Shown here in pieces: positions 1 to 8,848 of a DNA stretch of 54,927 bases (position 1 is the stretch's first letter; each line of letters begins with the position of its first letter). The notes beneath the pieces are model-generated. The model was not told where the DNA came from. It saw nothing but the letters and a program-made list of their open reading frames with translations, and made no database searches. The stretch spans positions 1 to 54,927 of the forward strand of contig CADBCS010000030.1 of NCBI GenBank assembly GCA_902793195.1, in the 5' to 3' direction. The translations under genes were made by a program, and so were the position numbers. The DNA comes from an uncultured Coriobacteriaceae bacterium. GTDB taxonomy: Bacteria > Actinomycetota > Coriobacteriia > Coriobacteriales > Atopobiaceae.

Positions 1-2226
1 GAACTGCATGTGGTTGAGCTCGGGATACAGGAAGCCGAGGCGGCAGCCACGGGTGCCGAGCATGGGGTTGGCCTCCTGGAAGGAGTCGAGCTGCTTGAGC
101 AGGGCCTGCTTCACGGCAATGGCCTTCTCGAGCTCTTCGTTGAGGGCGAGGAGCGCCTCGTCGGTGATGGCGGCCGTCTCGATGGCCTTGCTGGCGGACT
201 CGAGCTTGGCAATCTCGACCTCGAGCTCACGCGGGGAGTCGAGGAACTCGTGCAGAGGAGGATCGAGCAGGCGCACGATGACGGGCAGGCCCTCCATGGC
301 CTTGAACATACCAAGGAAGTCACCCTTCTGGGCCTCGCCGAGCCTGGCGAGGGCGTCAGCCTTGATTGCGGGGTCATCGGCCAGGATGAAGTTCTGGATG
401 AGGTACTTGCGGTCGCCCAGGAACATGTGCTCGGTACGGCACAGGCCGATGCCCATGGCGCCGTTCTCGCGAGAGAGGGTGGCGTCGTCGGGGTTGTCGG
501 CGTTGGCGCGAACGCCCATCACGCGGCCGCGCTCCTCGTTGAAGCGAATCTCGTCGGCCCAGTCCAGGATGGTCTGCAGGTCGCCGCCGAGCTCGGGACG
601 GACAAGCTTGGCCTCGCCGGCATACACGTTGCCGGTGGTGCCGTCGATGGAGATGATGTCGCCTTCCTTGAGGACGATGTCGGTGCCGGCGATCGCGCAG
701 GTCTTGGCAGCCGCGTTGATCTGGAGGGACTCGGCGCCGCAGACGCAGGGCTCACCCATGCCGCGTGCGATAACGGCAGCATGGCTGGTCTTACCGCCGT
801 GCGAGGTGAGGATGCCGTCGGCGGCGTCCATGCCGGGCAGGTCGTCGGGCGTGGTCTCCCAGCGTACGAGGATGCAGGGCTTGCCCTCGGCGGCGTAGGC
901 CACGGCCTCCTCGGAGGAGAAGACGACGGCGCCCACGGCAGCGCCAGGAGAGGCGTTGAGGCCCTTGGCGATGGTCTCGCGACCCTTGATGTCATCGGCG
1001 TCGAACTGCGGGTGCAGGAGCTGGTCGAGCTGGTCGGGGGCCACGCGCATAACGGCCTCCTCCTTGGTGATGCGACCCTCCTCGACCATCTGGATGGCCA
1101 CCTTGAGGGCGGACAGGGCCGTACGCTTGCCCACGCGGGTCTGCAGCATGTAGAGCTTGCCCTGCTCGATGGTGAACTCGAGGTCCATCATGTCCGCGTA
1201 GTGGTCCTCAAGAATCTCGAAGACGTGGAAGAGCTGCTTGCCAGCCTCCTCCAGACCAGGCTCGGTGGGAAGCTTGGCGATGGGCTCGGTGTTGCGGATG
1301 CCTGCGACGACGTCCTCGCCCTGGGCGTTTACCAGGTAGTCGCCATAGCGCTCGTTGGTGCCGTCGGCCGGGTTGCGGGTGAAGGCGACGCCTGTGGCGG
1401 AGGTGTTGCCCTTGTTGCCGAACGCCATTACCTGCACGTTGACGGCGGTTCCCAGGGAGTCGTCGATCTTGTTCTGCTTGCGGTACAGGATTGCGCGCTC
1501 GGTGTTCCAGGAGCCAAACACGGCCTGCTCGGCAAGGCGGAGCTGCAGGATCGGGTCGTGCGGGAAGACGGCCTTGCCGTCAACCTCGACCTCGGGATAG
1601 TCGGCAACGTTGACGTTGTCAGCAAAGATCTGCTTGAAGGTAGCAACGAGGTCCTTGAGGTCGTCGGCATCGAGGTCGGTGTCGAGCTTGACGCCCTTGG
1701 CGGCCTTCTTCGCGGAGATGGCATCCTCAAAGAGCTGGCCCGAGACGCCCATGACGACGCTCGAGAACATCTGGACGAAACGACGATAGGAGTCGTACGC
1801 GAAGCGGGGGTTCTCGGTCTGCTTGATGAGACCCTGCACGGAATCGTCGTTGAGGCCGAGGTTGAGAACGGTGTCCATCATGCCAGGCATGGAGAACGGA
1901 GCGCCGGAGCGAACGGAGACGAGCAGTGGGTCGTCGGCGTCGCCGAGCTTCTTGCCCATGCGCTCCTCGAGGTCGATGCGATACTCGTCGATCTCGTCCA
2001 GAACGCCCTCGGGCCACACGTTGCCGGCACCTGAGTACTCAACGCAGGTCTGGCAAGTGATGGTAAAGCCAGCGGGAACCGGAAGGCCCAGGGCCGCCAT
2101 CTCGGCAAGGTTGGCACCCTTGCCACCGGTAATCCACTTTGCCTCGTCGACAGTGGCACCGGCAACCTCACTTACGTTGTTGCCGTCCTGGTCGAAACCG
2201 AAGCGATACACGTGCTTCTCTGCCAT
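1..2226 (-). CDS. ppdK: pyruvate, phosphate dikinase (3' end cut by window edge)
   Basis: Interconverts pyruvate + ATP + phosphate and PEP + AMP + PPi in the cytoplasm. In fermentative anaerobes it usually serves glycolysis or PEP recycling. The 742 visible codons start MAEKHVYRFG and hold the N-terminal nucleotide-binding region, including VSVRSGAPFSMPGMMDT, and the swivelling phosphohistidine domain with GGKTSHAAV (catalytic His near residue 482). The start of the PEP/pyruvate TIM barrel follows, with GVRANAD and GIGLCRTEHMF. Family members have about 870-890 residues, so roughly the last 130-150 are outside the window. The ATG is preceded by AAAGGAG at good spacing. It is last in the glyQ-glyS-regulator-ppdK series but lies after a terminator, so it probably has its own promoter. 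A long plus-strand ORF opposite it is a codon-bias shadow. Confidence 0.97.
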   Translation of the reverse strand, partial: MAEKHVYRFGFDQDGNNVSEVAGATVDEAKWITGGKGANLAEMAALGLPVPAGFTITCQTCVEYSGAGNVWPEGVLDEIDEYRIDLEERMGKKLGDADDPLLVSVRSGAPFSMPGMMDTVLNLGLNDDSVQGLIKQTENPRFAYDSYRRFVQMFSSVVMGVSGQLFEDAISAKKAAKGVKLDTDLDADDLKDLVATFKQIFADNVNVADYPEVEVDGKAVFPHDPILQLRLAEQAVFGSWNTERAILYRKQNKIDDSLGTAVNVQVMAFGNKGNTSATGVAFTRNPADGTNERYGDYLVNAQGEDVVAGIRNTEPIAKLPTEPGLEEAGKQLFHVFEILEDHYADMMDLEFTIEQGKLYMLQTRVGKRTALSALKVAIQMVEEGRITKEEAVMRVAPDQLDQLLHPQFDADDIKGRETIAKGLNASPGAAVGAVVFSSEEAVAYAAEGKPCILVRWETTPDDLPGMDAADGILTSHGGKTSHAAVIARGMGEPCVCGAESLQINAAAKTCAIAGTDIVLKEGDIISIDGTTGNVYAGEAKLVRPELGGDLQTILDWADEIRFNEERGRVMGVRANADNPDDATLSRENGAMGIGLCRTEHMFLGDRKYLIQNFILADDPAIKADALARLGEAQKGDFLGMFKAMEGLPVIVRLLDPPLHEFLDSPRELEVEIAKLESASKAIETAAITDEALLALNEELEKAIAVKQALLKQLDSFQEANPMLGTRGCRLGFLYPELNHMQF

Positions 2227-2403
2227 GTACAACTCCTTTGTTGCAAACTTTGGCGCGTGTGCGCCCCAAATACCAAGACTTTACCAAATTGCCGCACGCA
2301 GATTAGGCTCGATATACAGTTCCCAGCTTTTATGCATATCAACAACATCAACGTCATTTGCCCCGAACGGACGCTTCGCAGAGGCCCCCTACACACAACA
2401 ATA

Positions 2404-2429
2404 CGGCCGCCCCGTACGAGGGGCGGCCG
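2404..2429 (-). terminator. intrinsic terminator-like hairpin after the PPDK-regulator-like gene
   Basis: A perfect 10-bp stem (CGGCCGCCCC with GGGGCGGCCG) and a 6-nt loop, followed on the minus strand by the moderately T-rich TATTGTTGTG. It lies 26 bp past the regulator-like stop codon and separates it from ppdK. The rest of 2227-2455 is the ppdK leader. A small GGCGC/GCGCC hairpin sits near the ppdK ribosome site, and no convincing -35/-10 pair was found. Confidence 0.7.
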
Positions 2430-2455
2430 CCACGAGCAATTGGATGGTTTCTTCG

Positions 2456-2857
2456 TTACGACTCGACCAGACGATCGCGCAGTGCGCCAACCTTGTTCGA
2501 GGGCTCGGAGCCCGTGAGCGTGGAGAGAACGGTTACCGCGGGACCAAGAAGATCGATGGAGGGAATGCCACGACGGACCAGCTCGTGCCTCACATCACGA
2601 CGCAGGCGCTCGTCGACGAACGTGTGGAACACGGCCATCGGCCTGCCTTCGACATTCTGCTCCTCGAGGAACTTGGTGACCTTCTCGACGCTGGTGGCAT
2701 CGGCGAGGCGCGCTATGTCCATAGCGTCCACTTCGAATTGGGCTGCCGCAGCGACAACCACGCTATAGGCGGTGTCACCTCGAGCATCCGAGACAACGAG
2801 CACGATAGGCTTAACGTCCTCGACGACCTCATCGGTGCTCAGATCGAGACTTGCCAT
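2456..2857 (-). CDS. PPDK regulatory protein-like, N-terminal domain only
   Basis: This 133-residue protein matches only the N-terminal half of the bifunctional PPDK/PEP-synthase regulatory kinase/pyrophosphorylase family (DUF299). It has the entry motif VSDARGDTA, the central FHTFVDERLRRDV and the exit motif IDLLGPAVTVLSTLTG. Full members have about 270 residues and continue into a P-loop kinase/phosphotransferase domain. Here the reading frame stops right after the DLLGP region and a terminator follows, so no kinase domain exists downstream in any frame. The ATG at 2857 is chosen for AGAGGAG just upstream; a longer in-frame form exists without such a site. Its place between glyS and ppdK is that of the full-length regulator gene in other bacteria. 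Whether it still acts on PPDK is unknown. Confidence 0.75.
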   Translation of the reverse strand: MASLDLSTDEVVEDVKPIVLVVSDARGDTAYSVVVAAAAQFEVDAMDIARLADATSVEKVTKFLEEQNVEGRPMAVFHTFVDERLRRDVRHELVRRGIPSIDLLGPAVTVLSTLTGSEPSNKVGALRDRLVES

Positions 2858-3060
2858 GGTATCTCCTCTCGTTTCCGCGCACGACCGCTGTGGCCGACGC
2901 ATAGAATTTTGTCCTACCTACACACGACTCCGTGCATATCCAGTTTGACTGTTCGCTCCATGGGAGTCACCAGAGGAAAGGCTGATTGGCTGCTTAGGTT
3001 CGGCGAGAGCAATCCCTTAACGCTTTCTCCACAAAACAGCCAATCCATTCGCGTCTCTTC

Positions 3061-5160
3061 CTATCCCTTCCGCGCAAGCGCTCCGATGTTCGCGACACCA
3101 GCAAACGCCCGCTCGAATCGATTGAGCAGCTTGAGCCTGTTCTCGCGAACCGCGATATCCTCGTCCATCACCAGGACGTCCTCGAAGAATCGGTCGATGG
3201 GCTCGCGCAGACGCGCCAGGGACGCAAGGGCCTCGTCCAGGTCGCCGTTGAGGATGGCTTCCTGAACCTCGCCCGACCCCGCGTCGACGGCCTCGAGCAA
3301 CGAACGCTCCGCGTCGCCGAGGATGGTCTCGTCCACGTCGATGCCCAAGCTCGCGTCCGCAAGATGGCTCGCACGGGCATATGCCGTGGCCAGGTCATCG
3401 AACACCTCGCGCTCGGTCCGCCTCGCACGCCCGAGCGCTGCCACACGACCAAGGAATGCCGCGGGGTCGCAGATGCCCGTGTCGGAGACTGCCTTTATGG
3501 TGTCGGGATCGGCCCCCTCGTCACGCGCGATGGCACAAAGCCGTCCCACGAAGTACGACAGGACCTGCTGCCGCACGTCCGAGGAGTCAAACGAGAGCCC
3601 TTGTGCGACATAGGATTCCAACGCCACGTCCACCAGGGAGCAGAGCGACACCTTGGGCATCGTGCGAAGCATGGCGATCACGCCGATGGCGCTCCTGCGC
3701 ACGGCAAACGGGTCGGACGATCCGGTGGGAGGTTCGCCGATGGCGAACATGCCGCATATGGTGTCGAGCTTGTCGGCCACGGCAACGGCCTTTCCCACCA
3801 CCGAGTCGGGCAGCTCGTCGCCCGCGAAGCGGGGACGATAGTGCTGCGCAATCGCCTGGGTGACGAGGACGGACTCGCCCTGGGCCGCAGCGTAATAGCC
3901 ACCCATCACGCCCTGCTGGCTTGTGAACTCCACCACCGCCTGGCTCACGAGGTCCGCCTTGGCAAGATGTGCGGCACGCTCGGCCTCGCGGGCCATGGCA
4001 TCGTCGCCCCCCGTCGCCTGTTCTGCAACGGATCGCGCGATGGCCTCCATGCGCTCGGTCTTCTGCAGGACCGTGCCGAGCCTCTTTTGGAACACGACGT
4101 TGCCCAAGCGCTCACGAAACGCGCTCAGACCCACCTTGAGGTCCTCGTCATAGAAGAACTTCGCGTCATCGAGTCGCGGCCGCACCACGCGCTCGTTGCC
4201 CGCACGAACCGTGTCGCTTACCGCCGGGTCGGCATTGCTCACTATCACGAACTCGCGGGTGAGTGATCCCTCGCTGTCGTAGATGGGGAAGTACCGCTGG
4301 TGCATGAGCATCGCTTCGCAGATGATCTCGTGCGGAACGGCCAAGAACTCCTCGTCGAACTCCCCCACCACGAGCGTCGGCCACTCGCAGAGGTTGACCA
4401 CCTCGTTGAACACGCCCTTGGGCGTATCCACGTGCGCTCCGCCGCGGCTCTCCTCGATGTCGCGAATGCCATCGCGGATCACCTGGGCGCGACGGTGCTC
4501 GCCGAGCACGAAGGCATGCTCCAGCACCTCCTCGTAGGATGCCGGGTCTGCCACCACATGCGCCCCGGGTGCCAAGACACGATGTCCGCTGGTGGTGTTG
4601 CCGCTCACGACGTCGGCATAGCGCACCGGCACTACCTCGCCGCCCAGGAGCGCGCAGATCCAACGGATGGGCCTAACGAACGTGGCGTGCTCGCTCCCCC
4701 AGCGCTGGCTGCGGTAGTTTGGCCATTGTATGGCGCCGATGGTTCGCTCGCACAGCGTCGAGAGAAGCTCGAGCGCAGGCACCGATGCCACCGAGCGCTC
4801 GGCGAACACGTACTCGTTGCCGTCGGCCTCGACACGCCTCACCAGGTCATCCGGGGTCGTACCGTTCTTGCGGGCAAAGCCCTGGGCGGCCCGGGTGGGA
4901 TTGCCGTCTGCGTCGAACGCTATCTGCGTCTTGGGACCCCTAACGACCTCGTGGATCTCGTCGGTGGCCGTCGCACACCCGTCCACGAGCACCGCCAGGC
5001 GACGCGGGGTGGACAACGTGCGCACGGCGCCGTGAGCCAAGCCCGCCTCGCGAAGCCCCTTGTCCACGAGCTTGCCCAGCTGCTCCTGTGCCTTCATGAG
5101 CGGGGCGGAGGGCATCTCCTCACATCCGATCTCGAGCAAAAAGTCACGTTTGTCGGCCAT
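3061..5160 (-). CDS. glyS: glycine--tRNA ligase beta subunit
   Basis: Beta subunit of the alpha2beta2 bacterial glycyl-tRNA synthetase. It supplies tRNA recognition and HD-like and anticodon-binding regions and works with GlyQ. The 699-residue length is normal. It begins MADKRDFLLEIGCEEMPS, matching the family N-terminus, and carries family segments such as HATFVRPIRWI, GHRVLAP and EFTSQQGVMGGYYA. The start at 5160 is one base after the glyQ stop codon, so the subunits are translated together; longer in-frame forms would run into glyQ. About 200 bp (2858-3060) separate its stop from the next gene. They contain an imperfect inverted ATTGGCTG/CAGCCAAT pair with a long loop that is not a clear terminator. 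Confidence 0.97.
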   Translation of the reverse strand: MADKRDFLLEIGCEEMPSAPLMKAQEQLGKLVDKGLREAGLAHGAVRTLSTPRRLAVLVDGCATATDEIHEVVRGPKTQIAFDADGNPTRAAQGFARKNGTTPDDLVRRVEADGNEYVFAERSVASVPALELLSTLCERTIGAIQWPNYRSQRWGSEHATFVRPIRWICALLGGEVVPVRYADVVSGNTTSGHRVLAPGAHVVADPASYEEVLEHAFVLGEHRRAQVIRDGIRDIEESRGGAHVDTPKGVFNEVVNLCEWPTLVVGEFDEEFLAVPHEIICEAMLMHQRYFPIYDSEGSLTREFVIVSNADPAVSDTVRAGNERVVRPRLDDAKFFYDEDLKVGLSAFRERLGNVVFQKRLGTVLQKTERMEAIARSVAEQATGGDDAMAREAERAAHLAKADLVSQAVVEFTSQQGVMGGYYAAAQGESVLVTQAIAQHYRPRFAGDELPDSVVGKAVAVADKLDTICGMFAIGEPPTGSSDPFAVRRSAIGVIAMLRTMPKVSLCSLVDVALESYVAQGLSFDSSDVRQQVLSYFVGRLCAIARDEGADPDTIKAVSDTGICDPAAFLGRVAALGRARRTEREVFDDLATAYARASHLADASLGIDVDETILGDAERSLLEAVDAGSGEVQEAILNGDLDEALASLARLREPIDRFFEDVLVMDEDIAVRENRLKLLNRFERAFAGVANIGALARKG

Positions 5161-5161
5161 G

Positions 5162-6067
5162 CTAGGCCACCTCCTCGCCCTTGTCCTGGTCACGAGAGGC
5201 GACCAGCTCCAAATATGCCTCGCAGCAGGCCTTGGCAACGTCGCGAACGCGCAGGATGTAGTTGGCGCGCTCGGTGGCGGAGATGGCGCCGCGTGCGTCG
5301 AGAATGTTGAAGGCGTGGCTGCACTTCATAACGCAGTCGTACGCGGGAAGCGGGAGCTTGGCATTCAGGCAGCTGTGGCACTCCGCCTCGTACTCGTCGA
5401 ACTTGCGACGCATGACCTCCACGTTTGCAACCTCGAAGTTATAGCACGAGAACTCGTACTCGTTCTCGTGGAACACGTCCCCGTACGTCATGGGCGTGCC
5501 GTCGGGAAGATACGACCACACCAGGTCGTACACGGAGTCAACACCCTGGATGTACATTGCGATGCGCTCGAGCCCGTAGGTTATCTCAACGGGAACGGGG
5601 TCTACCTCGAGACCACCCACCTGCTGGAAGTAGGTGTACTGCGTGACCTCCATGCCGTCGAGCCACACCTCCCAGCCAAGACCCCATGCGCCGAGCGTGG
5701 GACTCTCCCAGTCGTCCTCCACAAAGCGCACGTCGTGCTCCTTGGGATCGAGGCCGATGGCCTCGAGCGACCCCAGATACAGGTCCTGCGAATCGGCTGG
5801 GCACGGCTTGAGAATCACCTGGAACTGGTAATAGTGCTGCATGCGGTTGGGGTTCTCGCCATAGCGACCGTCCGCAGGCCTGCGGCACGGCTGCACGTAG
5901 CACGTGCGCCATGCGGCGGGACCAAGGCTGCGCAGCGTCGTGGCTGTGTGGAAGGTCCCTGCTCCCACCTCCGAGTCGTAGGGTTGCATCACGGTGCATC
6001 CCCGATCGGCCCAGTAGCGCTCCAAGGCAAGAATCATGTCCTGAAAGGTCAGCGACGTATCTGCCAT
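5162..6067 (-). CDS. glyQ: glycine--tRNA ligase alpha subunit
   Basis: Catalytic alpha subunit of two-subunit glycyl-tRNA synthetase, which activates glycine with ATP. The 301-residue protein starts [19 protein letters not shown] and shows the conserved [16 protein letters not shown], a [19 protein letters not shown] class-II active-site stretch, [18 protein letters not shown] and [14 protein letters not shown]. The length is typical. The C-terminus is charged and overhangs the glyS start closely (1-bp gap). The upstream lepB stop lies 50 bp away, so it is probably part of the rpsP-lepB transcript, though its own promoter cannot be excluded. Confidence 0.98.
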   Translation of the reverse strand: MADTSLTFQDMILALERYWADRGCTVMQPYDSEVGAGTFHTATTLRSLGPAAWRTCYVQPCRRPADGRYGENPNRMQHYYQFQVILKPCPADSQDLYLGSLEAIGLDPKEHDVRFVEDDWESPTLGAWGLGWEVWLDGMEVTQYTYFQQVGGLEVDPVPVEITYGLERIAMYIQGVDSVYDLVWSYLPDGTPMTYGDVFHENEYEFSCYNFEVANVEVMRRKFDEYEAECHSCLNAKLPLPAYDCVMKCSHAFNILDARGAISATERANYILRVRDVAKACCEAYLELVASRDQDKGEEVA

Positions 6068-6117
6068 ACCAATCTTCTCCTTTGCTTACAGATGTGTGTG
6101 CGTGTGACTCCGCGATC

Positions 6118-6735
6118 CTAGAACCAGCGCGCGTCGGACAGTGGCCAGAACGTGAAGACGGCCCGCGCGACGATGGTCGATGTGGGAACCGCCCCGAAGT
6201 ATCGGGAGTCACGCGAATTGGTTCGGTTGTCTCCCATCACCCATACGTGTCCCTCGGGAACGGTGAATGGGTACGAGACGGGCTCTGTTCCCGGAAGCGT
6301 CTGCGAGAGCGGCATGGAGGGACGGTTCTCCACGTACGGTTCGTCGAGGACCTGCCCGTCCACGACCACGTGGCCGTCGCGAAGGTCGACCGTCTGCCCC
6401 TGCGTCGCGATGACGCGCTTTACCAGAATGGTCCCCCCACCATCGGGATTGTCGAACATCACGACCTCGCCCGGCTCGGGCGAACGCATGTGATACGAGA
6501 TCTTCTCGCCCCAGATGCGGTCGTTGAGCTGGATCGTGTTGAGCATCGAGCCGGTGGGAACGATAAAGGGCTCTCCCACGAACGTGTGAATGAGTACCGC
6601 CAGGCCGATGGCGGCAAAGATGGTGACGGCCCACTCAAGGGCGGCAAGCGGAACCACCCACCTCCCGATCTTTCGCGTCGGGCGCTCGGACTCGCCCTTC
6701 TGCCCCACCTCATGTCGCTTCGCGTCGTCAGACAT
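6118..6735 (-). CDS. lepB: signal peptidase I
   Basis: Membrane serine/lysine protease that removes signal peptides from secreted preproteins. The 205-residue protein has a short charged cytoplasmic N-terminus and one membrane segment (about residues 30-52). The nucleophile box PTGSMLNT (Ser63) is followed by the general-base box ILVKRVIATQG (Lys106) and the C-terminal GDNRTNSRDSRYFG motif. The start at 6735 follows GGAGGG and overlaps the end of trmD by 8 bp, indicating translational coupling. In many bacteria rplS lies between trmD and lepB; here it is absent from that position. Confidence 0.96.
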   Translation of the reverse strand: MSDDAKRHEVGQKGESERPTRKIGRWVVPLAALEWAVTIFAAIGLAVLIHTFVGEPFIVPTGSMLNTIQLNDRIWGEKISYHMRSPEPGEVVMFDNPDGGGTILVKRVIATQGQTVDLRDGHVVVDGQVLDEPYVENRPSMPLSQTLPGTEPVSYPFTVPEGHVWVMGDNRTNSRDSRYFGAVPTSTIVARAVFTFWPLSDARWF

Positions 6736-7486
6736 CAGCTGATCCCTCCTCGTGCTGGGATTCGAGTATCTCTTGGGCCATGGCCCACTCTTCGTCGGTG
6801 AGACAGGCCTCCTCCAAGAGGTCTGGGCGCCATCGTGCCGTGCGAGCCACGGCATCGCTGCGCCGCCATGCCGCGATCTTCGCGTGGTCGCCCGAGAGCA
6901 GCACCGGCGGAACCGTCCGGCCCTCGAAGTCTGCGGGCCGCGTGTACTGCGCATGCTCCAACAGGCCCTCCTCGAAGGACTCCTCCACGCTGCTCAAATC
7001 GTCACCGAGCGCTCCGGGGAGAAGCCGTACCATCGCATCCATCACGACGAGGGCTGCCAGCTCTCCCCCGGTGAGCACGAAGTCGCCAACGGAGATGACC
7101 TCGTCCGCGAGCTCGTATACGCGCTCATCCATTCCCTCGTACCTGCCGCACACGAACAGCGTGCGCTCCCCACGTGCGAGCCTGTGCGCCACGCGTTGCG
7201 AGAAGGTCGTGCCGCAGGGCGAGAAGAACACCACGTACGGTGCCGGCTCGCAACGGCCGGAGATGTCGCGCACCGCCTCGAATATGGGCTCGGGCTTCAT
7301 GAGCATGCCCTGGCCACCACCGAAGGGCGAATCATCCACGGTCCGGTGACGATCGTGCGTCCAGTCGCGCAGGTCGTACGCATCAAACGAGAACAGGCCG
7401 GCAGACCGTGCCCTCCCCATGATCGAGGTGCTCATATAGGGCTCGAACATCTCGGGGAAGACCGAGAGCGTCTCGAGGCGCATCAT
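6728..7486 (-). CDS. trmD: tRNA (guanine-N1)-methyltransferase
   Basis: Makes m1G37 in tRNAs with a G at position 36, using S-adenosylmethionine bound in a trefoil knot, and so prevents +1 frameshifts. The 252-residue protein starts MMRLETLSVFPEMF and contains DDSPFGGGQGM, FVCGRYEGMDERV, ISVGDFVLTGGE and a C-terminal PPVLLSGDHAKI, all diagnostic of the family. The start overlaps the rimM stop in an ATGA arrangement (7483-7486), and the 3' end overlaps lepB. The longer in-frame extension upstream lies over rimM and is not coding. Confidence 0.97.
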   Translation of the reverse strand: MMRLETLSVFPEMFEPYMSTSIMGRARSAGLFSFDAYDLRDWTHDRHRTVDDSPFGGGQGMLMKPEPIFEAVRDISGRCEPAPYVVFFSPCGTTFSQRVAHRLARGERTLFVCGRYEGMDERVYELADEVISVGDFVLTGGELAALVVMDAMVRLLPGALGDDLSSVEESFEEGLLEHAQYTRPADFEGRTVPPVLLSGDHAKIAAWRRSDAVARTARWRPDLLEEACLTDEEWAMAQEILESQHEEGSADV

Positions 7487-8007
7487 GGGACCACATCCGT
7501 CCGAACCAGCCCGCCAGGAAGACTCACCACGATGGGCCCCTCCTCGGGCACTGATGCCACCACGTGCTCCACCACGGGCACAAGCACCTCCCCATAGGGC
7601 CCCACGACGACCCACACGTCGTTTGCAGGCCCTTGCATGACCTCCTCGATGGTGCCGATCACGCCAAGGCACGCATCCTCGATTTCTCGGCCCATAAGCG
7701 CCGGCACATCATGGAGGGCAAAGTCTTCGGGAAGGTCGCGGATGCGAGCGAGCACCGCATGGCCCACCAGCTCCGACGCCGCCTGGATGGAATCGACTCG
7801 CCCAAAGCGAACGAGCTGCCCGGTGGACGAGTCGCTGCACGAGAGAACCTCAAGTTCACGCGGACCCTTGAGCCTTGGCGGAACGATGACCACACGAAGG
7901 CCCTCGCGCAACAGAAGTGGGAGGCCGTGCGTGGGAACAGCGACGACCTCCCCCTTGCGTCCATGTGTCTTCTCGACGTGTGCTATGGACCGATACGCTT
8001 CCGTCAA
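7483..8007 (-). CDS. rimM: ribosome maturation factor RimM
   Basis: Assembly factor for the 30S subunit head that binds S19 and helps 16S rRNA maturation. The 174-residue protein has the N-terminal beta-barrel (RSIAHVEKTHGRKGEVVAVP) and the C-terminal PRC-barrel segment (GVIGTIEEVMQGPANDVW, then VLVPVVEHVV). It lies 4 bp downstream of the KH-domain gene and overlaps trmD by 4 bp, the classic rpsP-khpA-rimM-trmD order. Confidence 0.95.
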   Translation of the reverse strand: MTEAYRSIAHVEKTHGRKGEVVAVPTHGLPLLLREGLRVVIVPPRLKGPRELEVLSCSDSSTGQLVRFGRVDSIQAASELVGHAVLARIRDLPEDFALHDVPALMGREIEDACLGVIGTIEEVMQGPANDVWVVVGPYGEVLVPVVEHVVASVPEEGPIVVSLPGGLVRTDVVP

Positions 8008-8011
8008 GATG

Positions 8012-8299
8012 CTATCCCAGAATCTCTACCTCGACGGAGGTGCCCACTCGTTGACCCAACGCACGCGCCAACGTACGGATTGCCTTGATGGTGCGACCGC
8101 GGCGCCCGATGATCCTGCCAGCATCGGACTGGGCGCAGGAGACCTCTATGAGCGATCCCTCCTCGCCGTCCGTCACGTCAAGGGACACGGCGTCCTCGTC
8201 GTCCACCAGACCGCAGACGATGTACTCGACCAAATCCGCAACCTTGTCGGAAGGCATCTCTTCGAGCGTGCCCTCCTCCTCCAAAACCTCGTCCGCCAC
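8012..8299 (-). CDS. khpA: KH-domain RNA-binding protein KhpA
   Basis: Small KH-domain RNA-binding protein of the KhpA family (formerly YlqC), which pairs with KhpB in several Gram-positives to control cell size and RNA levels. The 95-residue protein begins MADEVLEEEGTLEEM. It has one KH fold ending in the GxxG-type loop IIGRRGRTIKAIR, followed by a short tail. The acidic N-terminal extension of about 15 residues is slightly longer than in many homologues. It sits 2 bp from rpsP and 4 bp from rimM in one operon. Confidence 0.93.
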   Translation of the reverse strand: MADEVLEEEGTLEEMPSDKVADLVEYIVCGLVDDEDAVSLDVTDGEEGSLIEVSCAQSDAGRIIGRRGRTIKAIRTLARALGQRVGTSVEVEILG

Positions 8300-8301
8300 G
8301 G

Positions 8302-8610
8302 TTACTCCGCAGCCGCGGCCTTCGCAGCCGCCTTCTTGGACAGCTTCTCGCGCTTCTCGGGCATGGGCTTCTCGCCGCGGGCGATGGCGATGAGGTGAGA
8401 AACGGAGCTGGTGGGCTGAGCGCCCTTGGCGATCCAGGCATCAACGCGCTCGAGGTCGATGTCGATCATCTTGGGATCGGAGATGGGGTTGTAGCGCCCA
8501 ACGAGCTCGATGTAACGACCATCGCGCGGCATACGGCTGTCAGCCACGACAACGCGATAGAACGGACGCTTCTTGGCTCCATGACGGGCCAGACGAATCT
8601 TGACTGCCAA
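8302..8610 (-). CDS. rpsP: 30S ribosomal protein S16
   Basis: Small-subunit protein S16, 102 residues. The body ([20 protein letters not shown], then [12 protein letters not shown] and GRYNP) is typical, and the C-terminus is a lysine/alanine-rich tail. The start is taken as TTG at 8610. It gives the usual (M)[11 protein letters not shown]-terminus and lies 7 nt after GGAGGAG. The in-frame ATG at 8625 lies inside that Shine-Dalgarno sequence and would add an unusual MEEFS leader. This is the first gene of the minus-strand translation/secretion operon. Confidence 0.96.
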   Translation of the reverse strand: MAVKIRLARHGAKKRPFYRVVVADSRMPRDGRYIELVGRYNPISDPKMIDIDLERVDAWIAKGAQPTSSVSHLIAIARGEKPMPEKREKLSKKAAAKAAAAE

Positions 8611-8685
8611 TGAAAACTCCTCCATACATGCGACGCGGATGGATACGGATGCGGCTGCGTCGCCAAGCCATACATGCAGTACCAC

Positions 8686-8713
8686 ATCATATAGCTTCTT
8701 TCGTGCGGCGCAA
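8686..8713 (-). promoter_or_regulatory. possible rpsP promoter
   Basis: On the minus strand TTGCGC (8708-8713) and TATGAT (8686-8691) are separated by 16 bp, in the divergent region between rpsP and the response-regulator gene. The -35 match is poor. Position and the AT-rich context upstream are the main support. Confidence 0.35.
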
Positions 8714-8774
8714 AGTGCAGTTTTTGTGAATCAGGAGCCATGTTTTCTGCTTATTTAATCAAATTGAGCTTTCT

Positions 8775-8822
8775 TTTAAGACAACTTTAATGTCAGTTGT
8801 GTAGCATCGTCGTAAGGATAAT
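8775..8822 (+). promoter_or_regulatory. putative response-regulator operator and -10 box
   Basis: Two TTTAA half-sites (8775-8779 and 8786-8790) are spaced 11 bp apart, one helical turn, as in operators bound by OmpR/PhoB-type regulators. GATAAT at 8817-8822 resembles a -10 box, while no good -35 box is seen 17 bp upstream of it. That would fit an activator-dependent, possibly autoregulated promoter for the two-component genes. This is an inference from pattern only. Confidence 0.3.
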
Positions 8823-8848
8823 ACTGGCACCTCAGGGAAGGGATGCCC

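Noticed and set aside
10..2034. 674-codon open frame on the plus strand opposite ppdK
   Set aside because: It mirrors the codon pattern of the high-GC ppdK gene, has no recognisable domain or ribosome site, and ppdK itself has unmistakable motifs. Similar shadows at 3364-4266, 4300-5310, 5060-6121, 13681-14757, 19061-20710 and 41986-43911 were dropped for the same reason.
2227..2403. Riboswitch in the ppdK leader
   Set aside because: Only one small GGCGC/GCGCC hairpin was seen; no known aptamer core could be recognised by eye.
2987..3045. ATTGGCTG/CAGCCAAT inverted pair as a glyS terminator
   Set aside because: The loop is over 40 nt and no T tract follows.
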